Counted from the first letter of the stretch, positions 26,824 through 35,450 are shown. The stretch: 64,000 nt of DNA from Spirochaeta lutea (GCF_000758165.1 NZ_JNUP01000023.1:62001-126000); one strand, 5' to 3'. Notes: generated by a model not told the origin, from the letters alone. Numbers and translations are program-made.

Positions 26824-27141
26824 ATGCTTGTCCTAGCAAGAAGGGTTCATGAAGCCATCGTTATCGGAGATTCGATTGAGATTTCCATTGTAGATATCAG
26901 GGGGGACCAGGTAAAACTGGGTATAAAAGCCCCGCAGTCTGTAAAGGTATTTCGGAGAGAAGTCTACGATGCCATCCAAGAGGAAAACCGCTTAGCAGCT
27001 AAAACAAGTACCGAGATACCCGACTTACCCCAATTCCGGAATACCCCGGCATTTCAACAGAAGGGACATACAAATACCCCAACGTCGCCCCCTTCAGATA
27101 CCCGGAACACCGATAAGGAAAATCCTCAAAAGGAGGAATAA
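26824..27141 (+). CDS. csrA: Carbon storage regulator CsrA with long C-terminal tail
   Basis: CsrA is a dimeric RNA-binding repressor of translation. The family core [21 protein letters not shown], then [26 protein letters not shown], occupies residues 1-60. The remaining 45 residues are a Pro/Thr/Gln-rich, probably disordered tail that is longer than in most CsrA proteins (60-80 aa). FliW is known to bind a C-terminal extension of CsrA, so the tail may be part of that interface; this is inference. The ATG follows the fliW stop directly. The last 16 bp overlap the end of convergent tsaB. Confidence 0.96.
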   Translation: MLVLARRVHEAIVIGDSIEISIVDIRGDQVKLGIKAPQSVKVFRREVYDAIQEENRLAAKTSTEIPDLPQFRNTPAFQQKGHTNTPTSPPSDTRNTDKENPQKEE

Positions 27142-27833
27142 CCCCGGCTGTTATCTTCCACCGCCTGGCTTTCCCTCAGGTACTCCGGACCAAAATCAGG
27201 AGCATCGGTTTCACCCCGGGCAAACCGCTCCAATCCAAGGCGGATCATCCCGGCGGCGATGTTGGGCCGGGGAGCAGAATCCAACACCCAGCCCTCCGGA
27301 AGATCCTGGTTAGTAATAAACCGGTCCGCATGGGGGCCGGTGAGCAGTACCCTTCCTGGGTTATCCCCTAATGGTTCCCTAACCAGGGACTGAATAGCTG
27401 AAACGAGCTCCGCCGGTTCTTTATCCCAGGCAGGAGAACACGCCATCCCCCGGGAGAACGCCTGGGCATAGTACCGCTGTTTTCTTCCATCGATAACCGG
27501 GAGGACCACTCCCGGAAAAAAGCCGTAGATCCAGCCGTATACCTCCAGAAGGGAAACACTCGCCATGGGGGTGCCTACCGCCCCTTGAAACCCCTTGGCA
27601 AAGGACATGCCGATCCTCAGCCCAGTGAAGGATCCGGGTCCCCGGGAGCAGACGATTCCGGTAAGGTCCTTGGGAGTAATCCCCGCCTTGGACAGGAGCC
27701 GGTCAACCTCCTGGGGCAGGACCTCTCCATGAGTCAAGCCGATCTCTAGGTAACTGCTGTACAGCAAACCGCCATGGAATACGGCGACCGAAAGAAACTC
27801 TGCTGTGGTATCGAAGGCTAAAATAGATTGCAT
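27126..27833 (-). CDS. tsaB: tRNA t6A biosynthesis protein TsaB
   Basis: TsaB (235 aa) is the scaffold subunit of the TsaBDE complex that transfers threonylcarbamoyl to A37 of ANN-decoding tRNAs. The ASKHA-fold start [16 protein letters not shown] is present, as are [16 protein letters not shown] and [19 protein letters not shown]. The start is ATG 27833, with GAGGAA upstream; the frame runs 20 codons further but these overlap the tsaE end. tsaE lies 14 nt upstream. Its 3' end overlaps csrA by 16 bp, tail to tail. Confidence 0.93.
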   Translation of the reverse strand: MQSILAFDTTAEFLSVAVFHGGLLYSSYLEIGLTHGEVLPQEVDRLLSKAGITPKDLTGIVCSRGPGSFTGLRIGMSFAKGFQGAVGTPMASVSLLEVYGWIYGFFPGVVLPVIDGRKQRYYAQAFSRGMACSPAWDKEPAELVSAIQSLVREPLGDNPGRVLLTGPHADRFITNQDLPEGWVLDSAPRPNIAAGMIRLGLERFARGETDAPDFGPEYLRESQAVEDNSRGYSSF

Positions 27834-27847
27834 GGTAATTCCTCGCT

Positions 27848-28354
27848 CTAAGCGTCGGCGTCCCGTACTTCCCCCAGGGGTTCCCCTGCCCATGAGAGGA
27901 TGCGTTCCGGTGCGGTGACGGGGATGGAAAGTGTAAGCTGCCGCTGGGTAGATTCTTTTTGTATTTCTAGGGTGATTGTAATGCTTCTATCAGGGAGTAA
28001 TTCGGGTGCACGACTTGCCCATTCTATCAGTACGATAGAATCTTCAGTAAAATACTCCTCAACCCCGATCTGCAGTAGTTCATCCTCTCCTCCCATACGG
28101 TACCAATCCATGTGAACCAAGCCCGGGCTTCCCTCGTATTCCTGGATGATGGCATAACTCGGACTGGTTATTTCCTGCTGAATCCCCAACCCCCGGGCAA
28201 ATCCCTTGGTAAACACCGTTTTACCTGCTCCCAGCCCCCCATCCAGGGCAATGATGGTACCCCCGGCGCACCGGCGTGCGAGGGTTTCGCCAAGCCCTGC
28301 TGTATCCTCCTCCAGGTTTGACACAACGGAAAAATACCTACGCTCAGTACTCAC
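27848..28354 (-). CDS. tsaE: tRNA t6A biosynthesis ATPase TsaE
   Basis: TsaE (168 aa) is the ATPase that resets the TsaBD complex in t6A synthesis. The Walker A is GGLGAGKTVFTKG, followed by ITSPSYAIIQEYEG and HMDWYRM; the Walker B-like region ends IEWASRAPELLP. The start ATG overlaps the upstream gene's stop as ATGA (28351-28354). It forms an operon with tsaB and the preceding small gene. Confidence 0.93.
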   Translation of the reverse strand: MSTERRYFSVVSNLEEDTAGLGETLARRCAGGTIIALDGGLGAGKTVFTKGFARGLGIQQEITSPSYAIIQEYEGSPGLVHMDWYRMGGEDELLQIGVEEYFTEDSIVLIEWASRAPELLPDRSITITLEIQKESTQRQLTLSIPVTAPERILSWAGEPLGEVRDADA

Positions 28355-28614
28355 GGCAGGTGTCCGTTGCGTTCAAGATCGTGGATGTAGGGCTTCAGGG
28401 CCCGCAGGATGGGAATAACCGGATAGTTTACCGAATCGGGGACAATCACCTTTACCTCTTTTTCCCCCAGGGGTGTCATCTCTATGGAAAACTCCACGGA
28501 AAACTCCAGAGTATTAAGGTTCTTCGCTTCCATAACGACATGGGCGCGGTATTCCTTTCGGTAGGAAATGTACATTTGTTTTCTGGTAATATCTGTTAAC
28601 GTTCGTATGACCAT
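28351..28614 (-). CDS. Small conserved-looking protein upstream of tsaE
   Basis: This protein (87 aa from ATG 28614) has strand-rich stretches such as QMYISYRKEYRAHVVMEAKN and EVKVIVPDSVNYPVIPILRALK, and no signal or membrane segment. No family is recognised. The open frame begins at 28647, but a TTTACC-N17-TACTAT promoter overlaps that first ATG, so the ATG at 28614 is preferred; the predicted leader is then about 4 nt. It is coupled to tsaE by a 4-bp overlap. Confidence 0.68.
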   Translation of the reverse strand: MVIRTLTDITRKQMYISYRKEYRAHVVMEAKNLNTLEFSVEFSIEMTPLGEKEVKVIVPDSVNYPVIPILRALKPYIHDLERNGHLP

Positions 28615-28624
28615 TGATGTTCCT

Positions 28625-28653
28625 ATAGTATCCGAAGAAGCTGCCATGGTAAA
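28625..28653 (-). promoter_or_regulatory. Promoter of the small gene-tsaE-tsaB operon
   Basis: On the minus strand TTTACC (28653-28648) and TACTAT (28630-28625) are 17 nt apart. Ten bases separate the -10 from the ATG at 28614. An AGGAA in this interval could be a Shine-Dalgarno only if transcription starts unusually close to the -10. Confidence 0.45.
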
Positions 28654-28666
28654 TCGGATTGGTGCC

Positions 28667-29746
28667 TCAGTACACTAAATTTGAATCAGATATACCGTAT
28701 ACGAAGGCCTGAATTTCATTCAGGTGTTTGGTACTCACCCGGGTGAACGCAATATGCATGGTACCTCCCAGGGGTTTTACCGCATTCATGTGCAAGACCT
28801 TCCCGAAGGCGATAATCCCCTGGGTCTCTCCCACATCGAATGTCAGTTTCAGCAAGGTTCCCTTTTTAAGGGGATTCCGGGAAAAGACAGCACAACCGCC
28901 GGCCGAGATATCCTCAATCTGGCCGAGAAAGTTACGGTTACTGCGAACCACCGCCCGGCGCGTTGCCTTACGCCCGGATCCCTCAGTAATGATTTCTACC
29001 TGCTGAAAGTAGGTAGGGCGGTTCATCTCCCGGCGGGGGTAGCGCCGCATCTGAACCTCCTGCATAGCCGATACATGATCCACCAGTAGGATGTCTAGTC
29101 CCTCAACCTGGGATAATTGCTTAATCTTCGTATCAAACCGGTAGACCTTCCCGTTTTCAAATACACACCTGATCCGTGCCTCGGCATTTTTTGAAAACCG
29201 GTAGACAGTTCCGCCGTGTTTCGGATTTTCGATCGCTAAAAAGCTCTGAATACTTCCGGTTACCATAGTTTCTATGGGAGGGTTGCCCTTGGTATACAGG
29301 GTGACGGGTTGTCCCTGTCTCAGTACCGTAGACCCCGGCCCCTTTGCAACCCGGGCTTGGTTTGAAACAATTCGTTTTATAGCAAAGATTCTGCCGATGA
29401 TGGCATCCCGTTGGGTTTCAGACATGGTGGCTGCAGATAGATCATCAATCAACCGCTTTATGACCTTATTCAAAAAACCGCTATTGCTGAGTAGGCGCTC
29501 CGGATTTGTTATATTCTGCTGTTTGATGGCCTTCTCTAAGATTTGAATCTGTTCCTTGGAAAGCCCTAGGTTCTTCGCCTGTTTTTTAAAACTCCCAACC
29601 CGTTTGGGGCCACCCCCGGAACGGCGCCCGTTGCGAAGGGCGCCTATGGAAAAAATCAGTATGATCAGGAGTATAAACCCGCCCACTACCAAGGCTGAAG
29701 AATTATCCGCTTTCGCAATGAACTGTAATAGCATGTACTGCCCCAT
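28667..29746 (-). CDS. PilZ-domain protein with N-terminal membrane helix, flagellar context
   Basis: This 359-aa protein has an N-terminal membrane helix (about 18-38, ALVVGGFILLIILIFSIGAL), a cytoplasmic middle and a C-terminal PilZ domain (about 240-350). The c-di-GMP motif is complete: RKATRR (RxxxR) and DISAGG (DxSxxG), so it should bind c-di-GMP. The region before PilZ (GQPVTLYTKGNPPIETMVTG) resembles the extra beta-barrel of YcgR-type flagellar brakes. It is the last gene of the fliD-unknown-PilZ cluster. A c-di-GMP input into motility is the likely role; the mechanism is inferred. Confidence 0.85.
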   Translation of the reverse strand: MGQYMLLQFIAKADNSSALVVGGFILLIILIFSIGALRNGRRSGGGPKRVGSFKKQAKNLGLSKEQIQILEKAIKQQNITNPERLLSNSGFLNKVIKRLIDDLSAATMSETQRDAIIGRIFAIKRIVSNQARVAKGPGSTVLRQGQPVTLYTKGNPPIETMVTGSIQSFLAIENPKHGGTVYRFSKNAEARIRCVFENGKVYRFDTKIKQLSQVEGLDILLVDHVSAMQEVQMRRYPRREMNRPTYFQQVEIITEGSGRKATRRAVVRSNRNFLGQIEDISAGGCAVFSRNPLKKGTLLKLTFDVGETQGIIAFGKVLHMNAVKPLGGTMHIAFTRVSTKHLNEIQAFVYGISDSNLVY

Positions 29747-29748
29747 GC

Positions 29749-30642
29749 CTAGGCCCCCTGGAGCAATGAGGACAGGCGTTCGAACTGTTCGGGGAGCTCG
29801 TATTCGAGGATATCACCCAGGAGAATGAGATCCTGATTCTCAATTCCCTCTGCTAATTCATCAAGCAGGCTATTGAGCTGATTTCCCGCCGCATCCAGTT
29901 CATCATGGTCAATGGTACCCTCCTCGGTCTGAAGCGAAATAATCGTGGCGAGCCGCAGGGTCCTGGCAAGTTTGGACAGAAGATCAATGAGCCGGTACAT
30001 GGTATTCTGTGCCTCCTCAGGATGTCCCTCGCGATACTGGTGGCTCACCTTGGCCAGCTGAGGCTGCAGTTCCTGAAGAACCGAAAGGGTGGAGACGCTT
30101 TCGTTCAGCGGGTTCTGGTATTCCTGGATCCTGGTTGTAACAACCTGGTGAACCAGGGTGAGCCGGGAGAGAAGTTCCGGTATACCCGACACATCCCTAT
30201 TTCCCCCAATCCAGTCAGCCATCTGATCTTGTAAAAAGCCAGGAATATCCGAGGTTTCACCCAAAAGATGTCTGAGCCCTGAAAGTACATGGGGCCACTC
30301 CTGAAGGATCTCGCCGAGTTCCTTTCTCAGGGCATTCTCCTCCACACTCTGCTCCAAAGCCGCACTCAATAGGTCGAAGTATTCCAGTACAACGACTAAT
30401 TGCTGCTGTTCCAATATCAGGGGATGGAGAGCGGTTATCCGGAGCTCCTCTATCTCGTCCATGGGAATATGCTCCCACTGGTCAAACTCCCCCAGGGATT
30501 TATGATCACCGTCGGCGCTTACCGACTGAACCGCGAGGCCGGAATCCTGGAGCCATTGTTGTACCCCTAGGTATGCGTCTCCGAGATTTTTTTCGTCCTG
30601 CCAGGTGATGTCGACCTGTTCATCGTTGATAAATACCTTCAC
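29749..30642 (-). CDS. Cytosolic helical protein of unknown function in the flagellar cluster
   Basis: This 297-aa protein starts at GTG 30642, with AAGGA 8 nt upstream. The first 75 residues look like a small beta domain (MKVFINDEQVDITWQDE), and the rest is acidic and helical (ELRKELGEILQEWP and similar). There is no signal peptide. It lies 18 nt after fliD and 2 nt before the PilZ gene, so it is co-expressed with both. In other bacteria this slot after fliD holds the FliS chaperone or small flagellar proteins. This protein is far larger and not FliS-like, so I do not name it. Confidence 0.8.
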   Translation of the reverse strand: MKVFINDEQVDITWQDEKNLGDAYLGVQQWLQDSGLAVQSVSADGDHKSLGEFDQWEHIPMDEIEELRITALHPLILEQQQLVVVLEYFDLLSAALEQSVEENALRKELGEILQEWPHVLSGLRHLLGETSDIPGFLQDQMADWIGGNRDVSGIPELLSRLTLVHQVVTTRIQEYQNPLNESVSTLSVLQELQPQLAKVSHQYREGHPEEAQNTMYRLIDLLSKLARTLRLATIISLQTEEGTIDHDELDAAGNQLNSLLDELAEGIENQDLILLGDILEYELPEQFERLSSLLQGA

Positions 30643-30660
30643 GTTTAAATCCTTATGGTG

Positions 30661-32646
30661 CTAATTTTGGTTTTGGGGATTCAACCCCTGGATGTCTCGG
30701 GATTGGGTCTCCAAACTGTTTATGGCGGACTCCATCCTGCCGAATTGTTCCTTCATGCGTTGTTCATACCCTGCCAAGTAATCTTCGTAGCTTGAAATTT
30801 CCTCGTCTGTCCGGTCAATCTGGCGGTCTATGGACTGGGTATTTGTGGTGATTATCCCGCCGGTCTGAACGAAGGGTCTCATAAGTTCATCAATTTTAAA
30901 AGCCACTCCAGAATCCACGAGCAAATCACCGTCACTATCGGTACCGAAGAGCTCCTTCACCGCCGGTAGGTTTTGTAATAGGGCCTGATCAAGGGCCGAT
31001 TCATTAATCTCCAAATATCCGCGCAATCGGCTTGCGTTGATGCCGGCCCCCCCCTGGCTTGAGGCGTTGGTTGCTATACCGACCTGGGCCAAAAGACGCA
31101 TATCGTTACCCGCCCTGGTATCGTAGGGTGACATGGTAATGGTCTGTAACCTATTTTTGATGGTATTAAGGGTTGAATTACCCTGAAGACTCCCTAATCG
31201 CTCCATGGCCTCTTCTTTTTCCTCGGGAGTAAAGTAGGAGATTTCTTCCACAATCTCGGGCTGATTCCTGGTCAAAATGTTTATATCCCGGATGACCTGG
31301 TTATAGGTTGCTACGAACTCAATGAGCACGTCCTTTATACGCTCTCTGTCAGGTTCAATGCTCAGAGTAACCGGCTCGGGGGATTCTCTCTTAATGGTTA
31401 GCGTAACACCGGGAATAACGTCATCCATAGTGTTTGTTGGCCGTTCAATGCGTACACCTTCTAATTCGATTTCTGCATCGCTGGCTACGCTTACCGGATT
31501 TAGCGGCTGATAATCACCCCGCACGGTGGGATCGGATATCTCCAATGCACTGAGTTCCAGATTGCGGTGGGTATTTGAGTTGGTTATGACCAATTCGGAG
31601 GGGATCCCCAACTCCGAGAAGGCCAGGGTGAAATTTTGGGGAGTCCTCAGTGGTACCTGAGGTAGATCCACAACCTGGCCGTCCACATTCACCTGGAGAA
31701 CCCTCTGAGTATCCTGGCGAGGCGGCGGGGCTGGAGCTTGATACTCCGGTAGGGGGGCGGTGCTGGGAAGATCCGGTAACCGTATACCCTGAAACTCAGC
31801 CGCTCCCGGGCTGGTAATCTGCGGTCCCTCGGGAGGAGGTATAACCGATGTACTCTCATCCAGGGGATGCAGCACCGCCTGGTACGAAAGCATCATATTT
31901 GGATTGAACCCATCCTTAGGTAGCGGGATCCGAAGGTTAGACCCGGGTTTAAGTGATAAAACGCCATCCTGAAAGGAAACAGATTCGTTGTTTGCCAGGG
32001 AAGCGAGATCCGGTGAGAACCCTGGTTCTTCCGCAGGTGCGATCAAACCAAGATCAAGGGCAAGTTCTTGAGCATCCCCGGAGAACCCAAGCGCATTCTC
32101 GGTTCCCGGAAGTTTCGATTCCAGGGTTAATACATAGCTATCCCTTCTGTTACGAATAACCGCCGATCCCAGTAGTTCAGGATTTCTCTGATTTAGCGCG
32201 GCGGAGAATTCCTCCAGATTACCACCCCGAAACCGAAGGGTTATCGGAGTCGAGCCGACTGAAAATTCATATATCCCCTGGGGAACCTCAAAATCATTGG
32301 GTACGGGTTCAGAAATAAACTTATCAGGTTTAGCTACCTTGTTAACAACGATCGAGCTGATACCCTCAGGGGTGTTTCGGTCGGATGAGGCTGTAAGGAC
32401 AGACTCGTTACTGGAAACGGCCGACCGGTCGTTGAAGGGGTTTTCAAAGCTGAAAAGGGAACGGGCAGCATCCCGGAGTACTGTAAGCTGCCGGTTAAAC
32501 GACTGCCATGTAGAGCGTTGAGTCTCAAGATCGGTTTTTCTGGTCTCCAGACGGTCCAGAGGGACGCGCTCTGCCTTGACCAGTTCCTCAACCATTTGTC
32601 CTGTGTTGAAACGGCTAGAAACGCCGGGTATTGAAATATCAGACAT
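30661..32646 (-). CDS. fliD: Flagellar filament capping protein FliD
   Basis: FliD (661 aa) caps the growing filament and folds flagellin subunits. The N-terminal FliD_N region is clear (MSDISIPGVSSRFNTGQMVE, then RKTDLETQRSTWQSFNRQL). The C-terminal FliD_C part contains KDVLIEFVATYNQVIRDINILT and ends in a long helix (EEISSYEDYLAGYEQRMKEQ). The central Pro-rich insertion (about 245-330) makes it longer than the enteric protein. The start ATG has GAGGAA upstream. It follows flaG by 48 nt. Confidence 0.95.
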   Translation of the reverse strand: MSDISIPGVSSRFNTGQMVEELVKAERVPLDRLETRKTDLETQRSTWQSFNRQLTVLRDAARSLFSFENPFNDRSAVSSNESVLTASSDRNTPEGISSIVVNKVAKPDKFISEPVPNDFEVPQGIYEFSVGSTPITLRFRGGNLEEFSAALNQRNPELLGSAVIRNRRDSYVLTLESKLPGTENALGFSGDAQELALDLGLIAPAEEPGFSPDLASLANNESVSFQDGVLSLKPGSNLRIPLPKDGFNPNMMLSYQAVLHPLDESTSVIPPPEGPQITSPGAAEFQGIRLPDLPSTAPLPEYQAPAPPPRQDTQRVLQVNVDGQVVDLPQVPLRTPQNFTLAFSELGIPSELVITNSNTHRNLELSALEISDPTVRGDYQPLNPVSVASDAEIELEGVRIERPTNTMDDVIPGVTLTIKRESPEPVTLSIEPDRERIKDVLIEFVATYNQVIRDINILTRNQPEIVEEISYFTPEEKEEAMERLGSLQGNSTLNTIKNRLQTITMSPYDTRAGNDMRLLAQVGIATNASSQGGAGINASRLRGYLEINESALDQALLQNLPAVKELFGTDSDGDLLVDSGVAFKIDELMRPFVQTGGIITTNTQSIDRQIDRTDEEISSYEDYLAGYEQRMKEQFGRMESAINSLETQSRDIQGLNPQNQN

Positions 32647-32694
32647 GCAGGTTCCTCATGAACGGCCCTTACCGAGGCCCGGAACCCGGACCTC

Positions 32695-33087
32695 TCAAAT
32701 CGTTTCGTCTATCAGTAAGCCTAGGTATTCTTGAATCCGGGCCTGCAACTTCTGTAATTCGGCTGCGGGCAGTTCCTTGATTACTTTATCGGTGTCAGGA
32801 TCGATGATCTTAACCACCACCTGGTCTATGTCGTCATTGATAGTGTATTTAAACTTCTTCTGAAGACTTCCCGAATAGGTATCCATCCGGTCAACTGCTT
32901 CCTGAATTTTTTTATGAATTTCATCACGGCTTGAGGCAATACCTTGGGCAACTTTTTGCTGGCTTTCAACCCGTTGCCGCTGGTTTTCCGTTCGCCGTTC
33001 TGCCATACGCTGGGTTAGCTCCACAGACTGTTGTACTCCCGGGTTTCCCTGGGGACTACCGCGCATTCCCAATATTTCCATGGACAT
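32695..33087 (-). CDS. flaG: FlaG-family protein
   Basis: This 130-aa protein has the FlaG pattern: a poorly conserved charged N-terminal half (RMAERRTENQRQRVESQQKV), then FKYTINDDIDQVVVKIIDPD and VIKELPAAELQKLQARIQEYLG. FlaG influences filament length in other bacteria; its biochemistry is unsettled. The start is ATG 33087, set by a near-perfect AGGGAGG; the frame upstream crosses the flaB terminator. It lies between flaB and fliD, the usual FlaG position. Confidence 0.88.
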   Translation of the reverse strand: MSMEILGMRGSPQGNPGVQQSVELTQRMAERRTENQRQRVESQQKVAQGIASSRDEIHKKIQEAVDRMDTYSGSLQKKFKYTINDDIDQVVVKIIDPDTDKVIKELPAAELQKLQARIQEYLGLLIDETI

Positions 33088-33113
33088 AGTTCTTACCTCC
33101 CTGTAAGAAAATA

Positions 33114-33138
33114 GGGGGAGAGAGCGCGACTCTCCCCC
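33114..33138 (-). terminator. Terminator of flaB (33202-34056)
   Basis: GGGGGAGAG pairs with CTCTCCCCC around a 7-nt loop. On the minus strand it is followed by TATTTTCTT. It lies between flaB and flaG, so flaG and fliD are transcribed by read-through or from their own unseen promoter. Confidence 0.75.
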
Positions 33139-33150
33139 CAATGATGGTTT

Positions 33151-33179
33151 GAAAGAGAAGACGTCCAGTGTTCTCTTTC
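33151..33179 (-). other. Perfect 9-bp hairpin between flaB stop and its terminator
   Basis: GAAAGAGAA pairs perfectly with TTCTCTTTC around an 11-nt loop that reads CACTGGACGTC on the transcript. The stem is AU-rich and lies immediately before the flaB terminator. It could stabilise the flagellin mRNA 3' end; the GGA in its loop is noted separately. Confidence 0.5.
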
Positions 33180-33201
33180 GTGACAATGTTCCTGCTTGGT
33201 T

Positions 33202-34056
33202 TTAACCAATGAGTTGGAGCGCAGACTGGGTCTGCATGTTGGCCTGGGCAAGCATGGCAGTATTGGCTTGAGTGAGAATTTGATTTTTTACAAAATCAAC
33301 CATCTCTCCGGCCATATCTACGTCCCGAATCCGGGACTCGGATGCCTGAAGGTTTTCAGCGGCTACATCAACACCTTTTTGGGCCATTTCGAACCGGTTC
33401 TGGTAGGCACCAAGATCCGCGCGCTGCTGGCTTACAACCCGAAGCGCTGCATCTACTGCACCGATGGCGCTGTTAGCAGACTCAGGATCATTAAGATTGA
33501 TGGTTTCTCCGCTGCCCTGCATATTTGTAAGCCCTAGAGCTTCTGCAGTCATTGTTCCAACGAACACTCTCTCATTCTGATCCATATTAGCACCAACCTG
33601 GAATTGCATTACTCCGCCAGAAACCGAATCCTGGGCGAAGGCGCCTGTCAGCATGTTCATTCCATTGAACTGGGCGTGGCTTGCAATCCTGTTGATTTCA
33701 TCGACCAGCTGAGATACCTCCACCTGGATCTGCATTCGATCTTCACTGGTATAGATTCCGTTAGCTGACTGAACCGACAGCTCACGAACCCGGTGCAGCA
33801 TATCCTGGGTATTTTGAAGGTAGCCTTCGGTGGTTTGAATGAATGAAACCGCGTTCTGAATATTCCGGCTGGCCTGATTCAAGCCCCGTACCTGAGACCG
33901 TAGCTTTTCACTAACAGCCAGGCCGGATGCATCATCAGACGCCCGGTTAATCCGCATTCCAGAGCTGAGTTTTTCAATGTTGCCCTGCAATTCTACGTTT
34001 CGTTCACCGAGTACGCGGTTCGCATAGGCTGCGCTCATGTTGTGGTTAATGATCAT
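33202..34056 (-). CDS. flaB: Flagellin FlaB-type core filament protein (copy 1)
   Basis: This 284-aa flagellin forms the filament core. The N-terminus [20 protein letters not shown] and the D0/D1 helices ([20 protein letters not shown]) are typical, as is the C-terminal [22 protein letters not shown]. There is no signal peptide, since export is by the flagellar type III system. The start is ATG 34056, with CAAGGAGG 5 nt upstream; the open frame continues upstream through the leader. The leader has a hairpin with GGA in its loop. A terminator follows at 33114-33138. It is a close paralogue of the next flaB, apart from a shorter middle. Confidence 0.96.
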   Translation of the reverse strand: MIINHNMSAAYANRVLGERNVELQGNIEKLSSGMRINRASDDASGLAVSEKLRSQVRGLNQASRNIQNAVSFIQTTEGYLQNTQDMLHRVRELSVQSANGIYTSEDRMQIQVEVSQLVDEINRIASHAQFNGMNMLTGAFAQDSVSGGVMQFQVGANMDQNERVFVGTMTAEALGLTNMQGSGETINLNDPESANSAIGAVDAALRVVSQQRADLGAYQNRFEMAQKGVDVAAENLQASESRIRDVDMAGEMVDFVKNQILTQANTAMLAQANMQTQSALQLIG

Positions 34057-34061
34057 ATAAC

Positions 34062-34099
34062 CCTCCTTGAAATATAGTAAAAGGCCGTCCGTGCCTTTT
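34062..34099 (-). promoter_or_regulatory. CsrA-type binding sites in the flaB copy 1 leader
   Basis: On the transcript, the hairpin AAAAGGC-ACGGACG-GCCTTTT (34099-34079) presents GGA in its loop within CACGGACG, matching CANGGANG. A second match, CAAGGAGG (34069-34062), is the flaB Shine-Dalgarno. This is the two-site layout of CsrA-repressed flagellin mRNAs. Confidence 0.7.
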
Positions 34100-34464
34100 A
34101 TCTCCAACTGCCGGTTTCCGGGGTACTCATCGCGCTGAACCCGCATTTTAGAAAACCATTAGTGGAGAGACCAACTTGACTCGGTATCGATGCTGGGAGG
34201 TAAATCAAAGGGTGCAGGACCTGATGTAAAGCACAAGTATGAGTCAACAGGTCCCTCCACTTCAGTCGGAGGAATCGATCAATCCAAGCAGTCTCAAGAA
34301 GGGATGATGTTTTTCAAAGATCATTGGTTGAGATCTATTTGCCCATAGATTCATCCAAACTACAGTATAACACAGGTGCCCCCGGTTCTGCCAATAGTCT
34401 CACCACCGTGATGGAAGGTTAGGGGTATCCGTGTTGCCCTAGGAACCAATGCAATAAATAAAAG
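34100..34464. other. Intergenic region between the two flaB genes
   Basis: No gene is visible. The stretch contains a 22-bp imperfect inverted repeat (34161-34182 and 34241-34262). On the minus strand there is a possible sigma-70 promoter for flaB copy 1 (TTGGTC-N18-TAAAAT, about 34174 down to 34145). No GCCGATAA-type sigma-28 element is found here. Confidence 0.4.
34161..34262. repeat. 102-nt inverted-repeat element upstream of flaB copy 1
   Basis: AGTGGAGAGACCAACTTGACTC (34161-34182) is mirrored by GAGTCAACAGGTCCCTCCACTT (34241-34262), 19 of 22 positions allowing one gap. A 58-nt centre separates the arms. The overall length is like that of the other dispersed repeat but the sequence is different. 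Confidence 0.5.
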
Positions 34465-34500
34465 CACCCCGGCCTGAACGGAAACGTTCAAACCGGGGTG
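34465..34500 (-). terminator. Terminator of flaB (34534-35394)
   Basis: CACCCCGGCCTGAACG and CGTTCAAACCGGGGTG form a long stem with a GAAA/TTTC loop and two internal mismatches. On the minus strand it is followed by CTTTTATTTATT. It lies 33 nt after the flaB stop. Confidence 0.85.
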
Positions 34501-34533
34501 AAATGCTTACGCTTTATGAATTTCCCTTAGGAA

Positions 34534-35394
34534 TTAACCCAGAAGCTGAAGTACCGATTGGGTCTTCATATTCGCTTGGGCAAGCATTGCATTCCCGGCC
34601 TGGACAAGAATCTGGTTCTTTGTGAATTCCACCATTTCCTTAGCCATATCAGCATCGCGAATTCTTGATTCAGCGGCTTGGAGATTTTCCGCGCCGATGT
34701 CAATTCCCTTAACTGCCATCTCTAGCCGGTTTTGGTATGCACCCAGATCAGCCCGCTGTTTGTTCACAGTCCGTAAAGCGGTGTCCACAATTCCAATGGT
34801 TGCATTGGCACTTTCAGCGTTGGAAAGGGTAACAATCCCGTTATCCCCTTGATTCCTCAAGCCGAGAGCCGCTGCGGTCATGGTCCCGATGACAACCTGT
34901 TCCCGCTGATCCATATTTGCCCCAATATGGAAGAACAGATCCTGACCTGCGCCGCCCATATCCTGCGCACCGGAGAACCGGCCGGTCAGCAGGTTCATGC
35001 CGTTGAACTGAGCATGGGATGCAATACGATCAACTTCATCAACCAGCTGAGAAACCTCAACCTGGATCTGCATCCGGTCTTCAGCGGTGTAGATACCATT
35101 GGAGGATTGTACAGCGAGTTCACGAATTCTCTGAAGAATATCCTGTCCTTCCTGGAGGTACCCCTCGGTGGTTTGGATCATAGAAATTCCATCAGCAGCA
35201 TTCCGTGAAGCCTGGTTCAATCCCCGGATCTGACTCCGCATCTTCTCAGATACAGCCAAGCCTGAAGCATCATCACCTGCTTTGTTAATACGCAGACCTG
35301 ATGATAGTTTCTCCATGCTTTTGCTGACATTGGCGTTATTCACACCAAGCTGACGTTGAGCGAACTGGGCGCTCATGTTGTGATTAATAATCAT
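34534..35394 (-). CDS. flaB: Flagellin FlaB-type core filament protein (copy 2)
   Basis: This 286-aa flagellin is closely related to copy 1. It has the same MIINHNMSA start, [20 protein letters not shown] and [21 protein letters not shown]. The main differences lie in the short central region ([20 protein letters not shown]). It is monocistronic: a consensus-like sigma-28 promoter lies about 150 nt upstream and a strong terminator follows. CAAGGAGG precedes the ATG by 5 nt, and a GGA-loop hairpin lies upstream, as in copy 1. The isolated unit and strong signals suggest it may be the major core flagellin; that is inference. Confidence 0.96.
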   Translation of the reverse strand: MIINHNMSAQFAQRQLGVNNANVSKSMEKLSSGLRINKAGDDASGLAVSEKMRSQIRGLNQASRNAADGISMIQTTEGYLQEGQDILQRIRELAVQSSNGIYTAEDRMQIQVEVSQLVDEVDRIASHAQFNGMNLLTGRFSGAQDMGGAGQDLFFHIGANMDQREQVVIGTMTAAALGLRNQGDNGIVTLSNAESANATIGIVDTALRTVNKQRADLGAYQNRLEMAVKGIDIGAENLQAAESRIRDADMAKEMVEFTKNQILVQAGNAMLAQANMKTQSVLQLLG

Positions 35395-35399
35395 CCTAT

Positions 35400-35433
35400 C
35401 CTCCTTGATAGTGTGGTTCGGGCATCCGTGCCC
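35400..35433 (-). promoter_or_regulatory. CsrA-type binding sites in the flaB copy 2 leader
   Basis: On the transcript GGGCA-CGGA-TGCCC (35433-35420) is a hairpin with GGA in a four-base loop inside CACGGATG, matching CANGGANG. CAAGGAGG (35407-35400) is a second match and is the Shine-Dalgarno. Sequence and spacing parallel the copy 1 leader although the stems differ. Confidence 0.75.
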
Positions 35434-35450
35434 TTTTTTTTATAAACTGC

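Noticed and set aside
34376-34405. Sigma-54 promoter between the flaB genes (TTGGCA ... GGGGGCACC)
   Set aside because: The spacing and the TTGC half of the TGGCAC-N5-TTGC consensus do not fit.
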